DNA of 64,000 nucleotides from positions 1 through 64,000 of the forward strand of contig NZ_CACVCC010000013.1 in the NCBI RefSeq assembly GCF_902729355.1. Direction: 5' to 3'. This stretch comes from Streptococcus sp. S784/96/1 (lineage in GTDB: Bacteria; Bacillota; Bacilli; Lactobacillales; Streptococcaceae). Shown in pieces: positions 25,431-35,941 of this stretch. The position numbers and the translations under genes are program-made. The notes beneath the pieces are model-generated. The model was not told where the DNA came from. It ran no database searches and worked only from the letters and a program-made list of their open reading frames with translations. Position 1 is the stretch's first letter. Every line of letters begins with the position of its first letter.

Positions 25431-27638
25431 ATGATTACTTCAAAATTTGATTGGAAAATCATGGATAAAATGCCCGATGAGGGCTTTTTAAAAGTTGCTA
25501 AAAAAGCAGGTCTGACCAAGACAGCTGCTGGTATTGCTTTTGAGCGAGGTATTGATAATGAAGAAAAGTTAGCTGATTTTTTAGGAGCTGATTTGTCACA
25601 TTTACACGATCCCTACCTGCTAAACGATATGGATAAGGCGGTAGCACGAATTAGGTCTGCGATTGAAACTGGTGAACAAATTCTCATCTATGGTGACTAT
25701 GATGCTGATGGTATGACCAGCGCAAGCATTGTCAAAGAAACCCTAGAGATGATGGGAGCAGAGGTTCAAGTTTATCTTCCTAACCGTTTTACTGATGGTT
25801 ACGGTCCAAATCTTAGTGTTTACAAGTATTTTATCGAGCAACAAGGGATTTCTCTAATTGTGACGGTGGATAATGGCGTAGCGGGACACGAGGCAATTGC
25901 TTATGCACAAGGTCAGGGAGTTGACGTTATCGTTACCGATCACCACAGCATGCCAGCAGAGCTACCAGAAGCATTTGCGACTGTTCATCCTGAGCATCCA
26001 GAAGCAGATTACCCCTTTAAACACCTTGCTGGTTGTGGTGTGGCTTTCAAATTAGCTACGGCGCTTCTTGAGAGTATTCCTACAGAATTATTAGATTTAG
26101 TTGCCATTGGGACGATTGCTGATATGGTCAGTCTGACCGATGAAAATCGTATCATGGTGAAGGTGGGACTTGCCATGATGAAACAAACGGAACGTATTGG
26201 CCTTTTAGAATTACTGAAAGTCTCTGATGTTGACCTTGAGACGATAAATGAAGATACGGTTGGTTTTACCATTGCACCGCAGCTAAATGCCTTGGGGCGT
26301 CTGGATGATCCAAATCCAGCGATTAACTTGTTGACAGGATTTGATGATGAAGAAGCCCAGGCGATTGCCCTCATGATTAAAGATAAAAATGAGGAACGTA
26401 AAGCGCTAGTTCAACAAATTTTTGATGAGGCTGTTACCATGATTGACCCTGAAAAGCCTGTTCAAGTGTTGGCTAAGGAAGGCTGGCATCCAGGTGTATT
26501 AGGAATTGTAGCAGGTCGGATTTTAGAGCAAATCAGTCAGACTGTTGTAGTTCTCAATATTGAAAATGGCTCTGCTAAAGGTTCAGCCCGTAGCCTTGAA
26601 AGTCTGGATATTTTTGCAGCGCTTGATGACCATCGTGATATCTTTACAGCTTTTGGTGGTCATAGCGGAGCTGCTGGAATGACTCTTCCTGAGGAAAACC
26701 TTGAGAGGTTGTCCGAAATTCTTTGCAACTATGTGGTTGACAATCAGATAGACATTTCTGTCAAAAATAGTTTAACGGTTGATGAAGAGCTTGATTTGTC
26801 TGATTTAAGTTTAGAAACCCTTAAATCAATGGATAAACTAGCCCCATTTGGAATGGACAATAAAAAACCTGTTTTTTGGCTTAAAGATTTCAAGGTTACT
26901 CAGGCTCGTACCATGGGACAAAATAATGCTCACCTCAAATTGAAGGTCAGTCAAAATGGGTCGGATTACGATGTGGTCGCTTTTCACCAAGGTAGTCTTG
27001 TTCAAGAGTTTCAGCAGGCGCAGGATTTAGAACTTGCGGTGACACTCTCGGTAAACGTTTGGAACGGTGCAATAACACTGCAACTGATGTTAGTTGATGC
27101 GCGTGTTAATGGCGTTCAGCTCTTTGATATTCGTGCTAAGTCAGCCCAGTTGCCAGCTGATGTTCCTGATATTTTTTCAGCTGAAAATAGCAAAGCCGTT
27201 GTGGTGACTGATTTACCAGCTGTAGAAGAATTGAGAAATCTTTTTGAGCATAGGGACTTTGAGGCTATTTATTTTAAGAATACCATTAAAGACCCATATT
27301 ACTTGACAGGATTTGGTACGCGTGAGCAATACGCAAAGCTCTACAAAACGATTTACCAATTTCCAGAGTTTGATGTGCGTTACAAGCTCAAGGAGCTCAG
27401 CCATTTCCTAAAAATCGAAAGTATTTTACTGGTCAAAATGATTCAAATCTTTGATGAGTTAGGCTTTGTCACAATTACAGACGGTGTTATGACAGTCAAT
27501 AAAGACGCGCAAAAACGAGAGATTGCTGATAGTCAGATTTACCAAGAATTAAAAGCAACAGTGAAATACCAAGAACTCATGGCACTTGGAACTCCGCAGG
27601 AAATTTACGACTGGCTAAAAACAGAAAACACACTCTAA
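25431..27638 (+). CDS. recJ: Single-stranded-DNA-specific exonuclease RecJ
   Basis: A 735-residue 5'-3' exonuclease of the DHH family that works in recombination and mismatch and base-excision repair. Seen: motif I DYDADG at 89-94, motif III VTDHHS with Asp170-His172, VAIGTIADMV, GRLDDP, and the DHHA1 part GILEQISQ and FGGHSGAAGM. A streptococcal C-terminal extension is present. The ATG at 25431 is preferred because GGCGGTG ends 10 nt before it; another ATG at 25422 would leave almost no spacing. It is the last gene of the hflX run and a terminator follows. Confidence 0.95.
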   Translation: MITSKFDWKIMDKMPDEGFLKVAKKAGLTKTAAGIAFERGIDNEEKLADFLGADLSHLHDPYLLNDMDKAVARIRSAIETGEQILIYGDYDADGMTSASIVKETLEMMGAEVQVYLPNRFTDGYGPNLSVYKYFIEQQGISLIVTVDNGVAGHEAIAYAQGQGVDVIVTDHHSMPAELPEAFATVHPEHPEADYPFKHLAGCGVAFKLATALLESIPTELLDLVAIGTIADMVSLTDENRIMVKVGLAMMKQTERIGLLELLKVSDVDLETINEDTVGFTIAPQLNALGRLDDPNPAINLLTGFDDEEAQAIALMIKDKNEERKALVQQIFDEAVTMIDPEKPVQVLAKEGWHPGVLGIVAGRILEQISQTVVVLNIENGSAKGSARSLESLDIFAALDDHRDIFTAFGGHSGAAGMTLPEENLERLSEILCNYVVDNQIDISVKNSLTVDEELDLSDLSLETLKSMDKLAPFGMDNKKPVFWLKDFKVTQARTMGQNNAHLKLKVSQNGSDYDVVAFHQGSLVQEFQQAQDLELAVTLSVNVWNGAITLQLMLVDARVNGVQLFDIRAKSAQLPADVPDIFSAENSKAVVVTDLPAVEELRNLFEHRDFEAIYFKNTIKDPYYLTGFGTREQYAKLYKTIYQFPEFDVRYKLKELSHFLKIESILLVKMIQIFDELGFVTITDGVMTVNKDAQKREIADSQIYQELKATVKYQELMALGTPQEIYDWLKTENTL

Positions 27639-27643
27639 CAAAC

Positions 27644-27678
27644 ATCAAAAGCACGGCATCAGGTCGTGTTTTTTGATA
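27644..27678 (+). terminator. Terminator after recJ, overlapping the next promoter
   Basis: ATCAAAA-GCACG pairs with CGTG-TTTTTTGAT across a 9-nt loop. The T-rich side runs into TGATATAAT (hexamer TATAAT at about 27678), which can serve as -10 for the next unit. Confidence 0.75.
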
Positions 27679-27710
27679 TAATAATGATAAATCAACGATG
27701 TGAGGGTAAC

Positions 27711-27902
27711 ATGAAAAACGTATTAAAATCAGATAACTGGATTACTTTCTTTTTCCTAGTGTTATACGGTGGTGGAGTTGTGGTAAATGTTAAGAGCAGT
27801 AATTTACTAATGGCAAGCCTCTGGGCAGTCTTATTTTTAATCAATCTTGGAATGCTCTTGTACCGTATTTATGGGAAGAAGGATAAGAATAATGACAGAT
27901 GA
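27711..27902 (+). CDS. Small membrane protein, unknown function
   Basis: A 63-residue protein with two hydrophobic stretches (WITFFFLVLYGGGVVVNV and LLMASLWAVLFLINLGMLLY) and a positive tail. The start at 27711 is chosen for GAGGG upstream; an ATG 45 nt earlier lies on the -10 box. It overlaps the following acetyltransferase gene by 11 nt, so they are one unit. Confidence 0.7.
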   Translation: MKNVLKSDNWITFFFLVLYGGGVVVNVKSSNLLMASLWAVLFLINLGMLLYRIYGKKDKNNDR

Positions 27903-28488
27903 GCGTGTTCAACAGCTGAGTGCGCGTTTCCCAAAAGATGTGTCAGAACATTACCAGCAAATGATTCCAGCCTATCAGAAAGGGTATGCCGACTATGTCT
28001 TTCAAACGGATCAGGAAGCTACGCAAAATCGTCGGATTAAACAACTGACGAAAACTTTTCGTGGCTATGCGACAAAACCGTATCACTACCTTCAACCTTT
28101 GTCGGCAGAGGATGCCTTACAAGTAGCCACAAGCTGGCGATTATCTCCAGAAAAACAAGATAGTCTGCTTAACCCCAAACCCAATCAACATTCTTTTCAA
28201 GTGATTAAAAATGGTCTCTTTTTCGCCTATTGTTGCGTTGAAGAGCAAAATGGCACGCTAGTTTTGGCATTTGCTATAGCGCCACAGTATAGAGACAATG
28301 GACACGGCAGAGCCTGTTACCAAGCTATTGAAGACTACCTCAAGACGTCCCTTACAGCCAATCGAATCAGTCTAAATCTATCACCAGAAGAAGCTGATAA
28401 TATAAGTTTTTTAGAATCACTAGGTTTTCAAAACGTTAGTAATCAAGATGGCTATCATTTGATGACAAAACCCTTAGTAAAGGAGTGA
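27892..28488 (+). CDS. GNAT-family N-acetyltransferase
   Basis: A 198-residue protein with an N-terminal helical part of about 80 residues and a C-terminal GNAT domain. In that domain LVLAFAIAPQYRDNGHGRACYQAIEDYL is the acetyl-CoA loop and LNLSPEEADNISFLESLGFQNV is the last strand and helix. The substrate is unknown. ATG 27892 follows AAGGA and overlaps the preceding small gene; longer in-frame starts lie inside that gene. Confidence 0.8.
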   Translation: MTDERVQQLSARFPKDVSEHYQQMIPAYQKGYADYVFQTDQEATQNRRIKQLTKTFRGYATKPYHYLQPLSAEDALQVATSWRLSPEKQDSLLNPKPNQHSFQVIKNGLFFAYCCVEEQNGTLVLAFAIAPQYRDNGHGRACYQAIEDYLKTSLTANRISLNLSPEEADNISFLESLGFQNVSNQDGYHLMTKPLVKE

Positions 28489-28494
28489 CAAAAC

Positions 28495-29214
28495 ATGATT
28501 CCACATTACCTACATGGTTTAGTGATAAATTGGGACCAGGTAGAAGCAGAGTCTTATCTACCGAAAATCCCTGCCTTAGCTAGTGTTTCTGAACTATCGT
28601 TCTCAACTCCGGTAACCTTTTTCGTCGGTGAAAATGGCTCTGGAAAATCAACTTTACTTGAAGCGATTGCAGTAGCAGATGGGTTCAATGCGGAAGGTGG
28701 CAGTCGCAATTACCGCTTTTCAACCTATGATAGTCACTCAGAACTCCATGAGGCTGTACGGTTGAAACGTGGCATCAAAAAATCATCTTGGGGTTACTTT
28801 TTGCGGGCTGAGAGCTTTTATAATGTGGCAACGCAAGAAGAACGGTATGCGACAAAGAAAAGTCCTTCTAAGGGGTACCACAAGCAGTCACATGGAGAAA
28901 GTTTTCTAAATCTCTTGCAGTCCCAATCCTTTGAAAATGGTTTCTATATTCTTGATGAGCCAGAAGCAGCCCTATCACCGCAACGCCAGCTAACACTTTT
29001 ATACCATCTCCATGAGCAAGTGAAGCGAGGGAGCCAGTTTATTATTGCGACCCATTCGCCCATTTTACTTGGGTTTCCAGAGGCGAGGATTCTATCATTT
29101 GATGATGGACAGGTTCAGGAAGTGGCCTATGAAGAGTGTTCAGCTTATCAAATCACCAAACTCTTTCTCGAAGACCGTGAAAGGGTATTGCACAATCTCT
29201 TGAAAGCACCTTAA
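28495..29214 (+). CDS. AAA/ABC-type ATPase of the COG3910 kind
   Basis: A 239-residue soluble ATPase. Walker A is FVGENGSGKST and Walker B is FYILDEPEAALSP, followed by the switch IIATHSPILLG. The signature helix reads SHGESFLNLL in place of LSGGQ. There is no membrane partner, so it is not a transporter subunit in the usual sense; the layout is that of stand-alone SMC/Rad50-like predicted ATPases with a short insert. It is 6 nt from the preceding acetyltransferase, with which it forms a small operon. The role is unknown. Confidence 0.8.
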   Translation: MIPHYLHGLVINWDQVEAESYLPKIPALASVSELSFSTPVTFFVGENGSGKSTLLEAIAVADGFNAEGGSRNYRFSTYDSHSELHEAVRLKRGIKKSSWGYFLRAESFYNVATQEERYATKKSPSKGYHKQSHGESFLNLLQSQSFENGFYILDEPEAALSPQRQLTLLYHLHEQVKRGSQFIIATHSPILLGFPEARILSFDDGQVQEVAYEECSAYQITKLFLEDRERVLHNLLKAP

Positions 29215-29287
29215 CCGTTTTTTTGTGATGATTTGAGATAAGTTTTACGTGTCCGTAAATTATCTTTTAGAAAAATGAGTTACAATT

Positions 29288-29296
29288 TGTTATAAT
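29288..29296 (+). promoter_or_regulatory. hemW promoter, predicted to give a leaderless mRNA
   Basis: Extended -10 TGT-TATAAT with the hexamer at 29291-29296. The ATG is at 29303, seven bases after the end of the hexamer, so +1 should be the A of the start codon. No ribosome site fits between them. Confidence 0.7.
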
Positions 29297-29302
29297 AGTG
29301 CC

Positions 29303-30439
29303 ATGTTAAAAAAACCAACATCCGCATATGTGCACATTCCCTTTTGTACACAGATTTGTTACTATTGTGATTTTTCAAAAGTATTTATCAAAAATCAGCC
29401 TGTGGATGCCTATCTACAGGCTCTTATTCGTGAAATTGAGTTAGCTGATACAGGCAAACTGCGGACGCTTTACATCGGTGGGGGAACCCCAACAGCAATC
29501 ACCGCTGAACAGTTAGACTATTTGCTGACGCATTTGGAAAAGATTTTGGACTTGTCGCAAGTAGAAGAGTACACCATTGAAGCTAACCCTGGAGATTTGT
29601 CTCCTGAAAAAATAGCAGTGCTTCAAAAATCACGGGTCAATCGTGTGTCATTAGGGGTTCAGACTTTCAACGATAAACACTTGAAACGCATTGGACGTAG
29701 CCACAATGAAGCACAGATTTATGACAATATTGCAGCTCTAAAACAAGCTGGTTTTGATAATATTTCCATTGATCTGATTTATGCCCTACCTGGTCAGACC
29801 ATGGAAGATGTTCGTGAAAATGTTGCGAAAGCACTCGCCTTAGACATTCCTCACCTCAGCCTTTACAGTCTCATCTTAGAGCATCATACGGTCTTTATGA
29901 ATAAAATGCGGCGCGGTAAACTCAATCTGCCAACAGAAGATTTAGAAGCTGAAATGTTTGATTATATCATCGCAGAGCTAGAAAAAAATGGCTTTGAGCA
30001 TTATGAGATTTCTAACTTCACCAAACCAACTATGGAAAGTCGCCACAACCTCATGTATTGGGATAATGATGAATATTATGGTTTTGGTGCAGGTGCTTCT
30101 GGCTACGTTGATGGCGTGCGCTATCGTAATCGAGGGCCGATTCAGCACTACCTTAAAGCTATCACGGAAGAGGGGCATGCGAGATTATCTGAGGAATTTT
30201 TGACCAAACGTGAGATGATGGAAGAAGAGTTCTTCTTAGGTCTCCGCAAAAAATCAGGCGTCTCCATCGCACGCTTTGAAAAAAAATTCCAAGAAAACTT
30301 TGATGGATTATACGGCGAAGCAGTTAAAGAATTATTAGCAGATGGTCTTGTCCAAATTACAGACGGACGCCTCAGAATGACAAAAAAAGGCCTCTTCTTA
30401 GGCGATACGGTGGCTGAGAAATTTATTTTGGAGGTATAA
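29303..30439 (+). CDS. hemW: Radical SAM heme chaperone HemW
   Basis: A 378-residue radical SAM protein. The cluster-binding cysteines are Cys15, Cys19 and Cys22 (CTQICYYCDF); the extra Cys of true HemN is a Phe here. This points to HemW, which inserts heme into apo-proteins, rather than coproporphyrinogen oxidase. Further blocks are YIGGGTPTAI, TIEANPGDLS, RVSLGVQTF and SIDLIYALPGQT. Length is normal. Many streptococci make no heme, so the in vivo partner is uncertain. The start lies 7 nt from the -10 box. An unrecognised gene follows with no gap. Confidence 0.93.
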   Translation: MLKKPTSAYVHIPFCTQICYYCDFSKVFIKNQPVDAYLQALIREIELADTGKLRTLYIGGGTPTAITAEQLDYLLTHLEKILDLSQVEEYTIEANPGDLSPEKIAVLQKSRVNRVSLGVQTFNDKHLKRIGRSHNEAQIYDNIAALKQAGFDNISIDLIYALPGQTMEDVRENVAKALALDIPHLSLYSLILEHHTVFMNKMRRGKLNLPTEDLEAEMFDYIIAELEKNGFEHYEISNFTKPTMESRHNLMYWDNDEYYGFGAGASGYVDGVRYRNRGPIQHYLKAITEEGHARLSEEFLTKREMMEEEFFLGLRKKSGVSIARFEKKFQENFDGLYGEAVKELLADGLVQITDGRLRMTKKGLFLGDTVAEKFILEV

Positions 30440-31063
30440 ATGGCGACATTTAAAAAAGTGATTGTTGACATTATTGAGCCTAAGATTCTTGAGCAACAAT
30501 TAAAAACATTTGTTTTGCTAGATATGATTCTTGTTCCTAAGGAAGAGGAATGGCTTCGTTCTTATACAAAAATACCAAGCTTACCTTATTATTTGTATGA
30601 TACTGGTTCGGGTGATTATTTGTCAATTCGCTTTTTTGAAGAAGGTGTTATCATTAAAGGTTTTGACCATAAAAATGAACTCAGTGTTTTTACTTTGGAA
30701 GATCAGAATAGTACTTTTGTTAAATCTATGTATCATGATGTTCCAGAACATTTGTTGTCTAGTTTCACCCAAGAAGAGCTGTTAGAAACAACATTTTGTA
30801 TCTGGTATGATAAAACCACTAATTGCTGGTATCAAAATGAACATCCAACTAATGATGGTGGGAAGAATTGGTTGTTATCCAACTTGATCCATACTGCTGA
30901 ATTGTGGTTAGAATGGGCAGAAGCTTACTATGAATTTGAACTAGATAAAGCAACTGTGACGGAGCTTTTTAATGGATTACCAGCATCAGAAAGTAGGATC
31001 GCAAAACTGGTACCTGATGCTAATTATCAAGCTATTTTAAAAGAAATTTCAGACCTTGTTTAA
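30440..31063 (+). CDS. Unrecognised 207-residue protein in the hemW operon
   Basis: I do not recognise this family. It is a soluble acidic protein rich in Trp, Tyr, Glu and Asp, without signal peptide, membrane segment or repeated motif. The middle holds CIWYDKTTNCWYQNEHPTND, and the C-terminal half looks helical (HTAELWLEWAEAYYEFELDK). Its ATG follows the hemW stop directly and GGAGG overlaps the end of hemW, so translation is coupled. It separates hemW from the acyl-ACP thioesterase gene, which follows hemW directly in many streptococci as I recall. Size and composition are reminiscent of small immunity-type proteins, but this is a guess. Confidence 0.65.
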   Translation: MATFKKVIVDIIEPKILEQQLKTFVLLDMILVPKEEEWLRSYTKIPSLPYYLYDTGSGDYLSIRFFEEGVIIKGFDHKNELSVFTLEDQNSTFVKSMYHDVPEHLLSSFTQEELLETTFCIWYDKTTNCWYQNEHPTNDGGKNWLLSNLIHTAELWLEWAEAYYEFELDKATVTELFNGLPASESRIAKLVPDANYQAILKEISDLV

Positions 31064-31124
31064 CTGCGAGCTATTGATAGGAGCGCTGCCAAACTAGTAA
31101 CTGATGAAAAGATGAGGAGATACA

Positions 31125-31865
31125 ATGGGACACATTTATAAAGAAGATTTTTTTATTCCATTTGACATGGTCGATGTTAATCACAATATCAAGTTGCCAA
31201 AACTCTTGTCTTACTGCCTTTTTGTATCGGGAAAACAGTCCCATTTACTAGGGAGAAGCGATGAGTATGTGCTTGAACATTTTGGCTTGGTATGGATTAT
31301 CACAGACTACGAAGTTACCATTCACCGTCTCCCACGATTTACCGAGACAATTACGATTGAGACAGAAGCCATCAGCTACAATAAATTTTTCTGTTACCGC
31401 GTGTTCAGAGTTTATGATGCTTCTGGTGAGCTACTGCTTGATATTCTGACTTACTTTGCTTTAATGGATGCCCACACACGAAAGGTTTCTCCTGTTTTAC
31501 CTGAGATTGTTGACGTTTACGGCTCAGCCGTTGTCAAAAAAATCCAAAGAGCGCCTAAGATGTTACCTTTGGAAAATGCAGAGCAGACGACTTATCATGT
31601 CCGTTATTTTGACATTGATATGAATGGTCATGTGAATAATAGCATCTATCTGGATTGGATGTATGATGTGCTGGGTTATGAGTTTTTGAGTAAGCATCGT
31701 CCCGCGAAATTGCAACTCAAGTATAGTCGAGAAGTCTCACCGGGTGGTGACATTTCATCTAATGTGGTTAAGGACGGCTTGAACACCTACCACAACATTA
31801 CCTCTGAAGGGCAAGTTAACGCACAAGCCATTATTGAATGGCTACCTTTAAATAATGACAATTAG
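31125..31865 (+). CDS. Acyl-ACP thioesterase
   Basis: A 246-residue double-hotdog thioesterase of the FatA/B-like bacterial family, releasing fatty acids from acyl carrier protein. Seen: YKEDFFIPFDMVDVNHNIKL at the N-terminus, and in the second hotdog YHVRYFDIDMNGHVNNSIYLDW (split here as VRYFDIDMNGHVNNS), which holds the catalytic Asp, Asn and His. A ribosome site GAGGAG precedes the start. It probably supplies or limits free fatty acids linked to membrane composition. Confidence 0.9.
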   Translation: MGHIYKEDFFIPFDMVDVNHNIKLPKLLSYCLFVSGKQSHLLGRSDEYVLEHFGLVWIITDYEVTIHRLPRFTETITIETEAISYNKFFCYRVFRVYDASGELLLDILTYFALMDAHTRKVSPVLPEIVDVYGSAVVKKIQRAPKMLPLENAEQTTYHVRYFDIDMNGHVNNSIYLDWMYDVLGYEFLSKHRPAKLQLKYSREVSPGGDISSNVVKDGLNTYHNITSEGQVNAQAIIEWLPLNNDN

Positions 31866-31933
31866 TAGCGAATTGTAACATTAGGTTTTCTAATAATCAT
31901 CATTTTATAGAGTAAGCAGGATTTTTATAAATG

Positions 31934-31942
31934 TGGTATAAT
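31934..31942 (+). promoter_or_regulatory. Extended -10 promoter of the DUF805 gene
   Basis: TGG-TATAAT, hexamer 31937-31942, 31 nt before the start codon; ribosome site AAGGGG lies between. Confidence 0.6.
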
Positions 31943-31973
31943 ATCAATTATTATATATAAAAGGGGATTTTTA

Positions 31974-32549
31974 ATGTTTAGAGCTTATAAAAATTATTGG
32001 CTGAATTATGCTAATTTTGAAGGGAAATCAAAACGTGCTGATTTTTGGTGGGTGGTATTGTGTAATTTTTTAATTAGTTTACCGTTTGCTTTAGTTGGTT
32101 TCTTTCTATTCTTTTTTAATATCGCTAGTATAGTAGCGTCAGATCCTATGGCTTTTGAGTATATGTCTAATGAGGAGTCTGTGGTTTTTGCTTTTGAAAT
32201 GTTTTCTTCTATTGTCCCAATTTTGATCATTTTTATTATTTGGTGGTTGGCTACATTGATTCCAAACTTGGCATTAGAGGTTCGCCGTTATCGTGATGCG
32301 GGCTTAAGCTGGGCCTTTATCTTTCTTAATTTAGGTGCGCTTCTTGCTTTTGTACCTGTTATTGGTTGGTTGGTGTCACTTGGATTTCATATTGCCCGCT
32401 TAGTTCTTTTGGTACAACCAAGTAAAGCGGTGCATGAAAGCGCTGATGAAGAAACAAGTTATTGGTCAACAGAACCTCTTCAAAGTGATGACTCTCATCT
32501 GGTAGAGAGTAGTCAATCTCCAGTAGAAGATACTACTTTCGGAGAATAA
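31974..32549 (+). CDS. DUF805 family membrane protein
   Basis: A 191-residue membrane protein. The N-terminus carries the family hallmark of an aromatic cluster followed by FEGKSKRADFWW. Three or four hydrophobic segments follow (FLISLPFALVGFFLFFFNIA, VPILIIFIIWWLATLIPNLA, FIFLNLGALLAFVPVIGWLV), with RRYRDAGLSWAF between helices as in other members. The C-terminal 40 residues are acidic and polar and probably cytoplasmic. Function of the family is unknown. It is a single-gene unit with its own promoter and terminator. Confidence 0.88.
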   Translation: MFRAYKNYWLNYANFEGKSKRADFWWVVLCNFLISLPFALVGFFLFFFNIASIVASDPMAFEYMSNEESVVFAFEMFSSIVPILIIFIIWWLATLIPNLALEVRRYRDAGLSWAFIFLNLGALLAFVPVIGWLVSLGFHIARLVLLVQPSKAVHESADEETSYWSTEPLQSDDSHLVESSQSPVEDTTFGE

Positions 32550-32558
32550 TTATCATGA

Positions 32559-32596
32559 TGAGGTTGGGACAAAAATATCTCAACCTTCTCTTTTTG
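32559..32596 (+). terminator. Terminator after the DUF805 gene, at the edge of repeat C
   Basis: AGGTTGGGA pairs with TCTCAACCT (one wobble), followed by TCTCTTTTT. The same sequence is a repeat module, so the repeat supplies the terminator. Confidence 0.7.
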
Positions 32597-32850
32597 ATGG
32601 TAATAACAGATTGACGTAGTGGTTGATTGGAGGTCTGTAGCTGGACACTTCTTTCATTTTCAAGTGTCCACCTAAAATAGTCCACTGGACTATTTTAGTA
32701 CTATGCAATCGTTAGCGGTCATCCTATACGAATGTGATGAACATCGTTCATCTTATTTCCAACCTCCAAAGGTCTCTCAGACCTTTGGAGCTGTGCGGAG
32801 GTGGGAGTGAAAGTGTCCAGTGGACAGTTTCAGCCTGAGCTTAGAGACCA

Positions 32851-32911
32851 GAGAGCGAGGGGAAGTCAATTTCTTCGAAATCATGACTTCTGTCTCACTC
32901 TCTTTTGTTTT
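32851..32911 (+). terminator. Long terminator-like hairpin just upstream of ligA
   Basis: GAGAGCGAG pairs with CTCACTCTC and encloses GAAGTCA/TGACTTC and ATTTC-TTC-GAAAT, giving a stem of over 20 bp with small bulges, followed by TTTTGTTTT. It sits directly before the ligA promoter and would shield it from upstream transcription. Confidence 0.65.
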
Positions 32912-32925
32912 CTTACGTGAAATTA

Positions 32926-34899
<1,974 letters not shown>

Positions 34900-34918
34900 A
34901 GATAGAAAAAGTGATAAT

Positions 34919-35941
34919 ATGGAAAAACAACGCAAACGTGCCCGTTTAATCTATAACCCAACATCAGGGCAAGAAATCATGAAAAAAAATGTTGCTGAGG
35001 TCCTTGATATTTTAGAAAGTTTTGGCTATGAAACGTCTGCTTTTCAGACAACCGCAGAAAAAAATTCTGCCATGGATGAGGCTACTCGCGCCGGGCTCTT
35101 GGGTTTTGATCTTGTGATTGCTGCAGGTGGAGATGGAACAATCAATGAAGTGGTTAATGGCATTGCCCCTCTCGAAAAACGTCCAGCTATGGCTATTATT
35201 CCAACAGGAACAACTAATGATTTTGCCCGTGCTTTAAAAATTCCACGTGGTAATCCTGTTGAGGCAGCCAAAATGATTGGTAAGAATCAAACTATTGCTA
35301 TGGACGTCGGTCGTGCCTACGGTGAACGTTATTTTATTAACATTGCAGCTGCGGGAAGTCTTAGTGAGTTGACTTATAGCGTTCCTAGTCAGTTAAAAAC
35401 CATGTTTGGTTATTTAGCTTACTTAGCTAAAGGTGTGGAATTGTTGCCACAAATTAGCAATGTCCCTGTCAAAATCACGCATGATGACGGTGTGTTTAAA
35501 GGAGAGGTTTCTATGATTTTTGCTGCCATCACTAATTCTGTAGGTGGCTTTGAGCAGATTGCCCCAGATGCAAAATTAGATGACGGTAATTTTACACTCA
35601 TTCTTGTAAAAACGGCTAATTTGATGGAAATCCTGCATTTGATTCGATTGGTTTTAGATGGCGGAAAACACATAACAGATAAACGTATCGAATATCTTAA
35701 AACAAGTTATATTAAAATTGAACCTCAAAGCGATAAGCGCATGATGATTAATTTGGATGGTGAGTATGGTGGAGACGCCCCAATTGTTTTAGAAAATCTT
35801 AAAAATCACATCACTTTTTTTGCCAATACAGATGATATTTCAGACGATGCTCTTGTCTCAGATGATGAACGAGAATTTGAAGAATTTGCTTACCGATTTA
35901 CTCATGAAGTGGAGGATTTGGAAAAGGAGAACAGTCACTAA
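34919..35941 (+). CDS. dagK: Diacylglycerol/lipid kinase (DgkB/YegS family)
   Basis: A 340-residue soluble lipid kinase. Seen: RLIYNPTSGQE at the N-terminus, the nucleotide motif AAGGDGTINEVVNGI, PTGTTNDFARAL, and the C-terminal NLDGEYGGDAPI. Members recycle diacylglycerol released by lipoteichoic acid synthesis back to phosphatidic acid. An acidic tail of about 40 residues follows the domain. It lies 19 nt after ligA and directly abuts pulA, so the three look like one operon. Confidence 0.9.
   Translation: MEKQRKRARLIYNPTSGQEIMKKNVAEVLDILESFGYETSAFQTTAEKNSAMDEATRAGLLGFDLVIAAGGDGTINEVVNGIAPLEKRPAMAIIPTGTTNDFARALKIPRGNPVEAAKMIGKNQTIAMDVGRAYGERYFINIAAAGSLSELTYSVPSQLKTMFGYLAYLAKGVELLPQISNVPVKITHDDGVFKGEVSMIFAAITNSVGGFEQIAPDAKLDDGNFTLILVKTANLMEILHLIRLVLDGGKHITDKRIEYLKTSYIKIEPQSDKRMMINLDGEYGGDAPIVLENLKNHITFFANTDDISDDALVSDDEREFEEFAYRFTHEVEDLEKENSH

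Larger units (their letters stand above)
32559..32911 (-). repeat. Multi-palindrome intergenic repeat, copy C (reverse orientation)
   Basis: The reverse complement of the central part of copy B. Modules seen, in plus-strand order: AGGTTG/CAACCT (32561-32586); TGGACACTT/AAGTGTCCA (32642-32670); CTAAAATAGTCC-ACT-GGACTATTTTAG (32672-32698); GATGAAC-ATC-GTTCATC; CTCCAAAGGTCT-CTC-AGACCTTTGGAG (32764-32790, perfect 12-bp arms); TGAAAGTGTCC-AGT-GGACAGTTTCA; and a last long hairpin. It fills the whole spacer between the DUF805 gene and the ligA promoter. Confidence 0.88.

Noticed and set aside
26009-26374. A 121-codon minus-strand ORF inside recJ
   Set aside because: Entirely inside a highly conserved gene, no ribosome site, composition as expected from the opposite strand.
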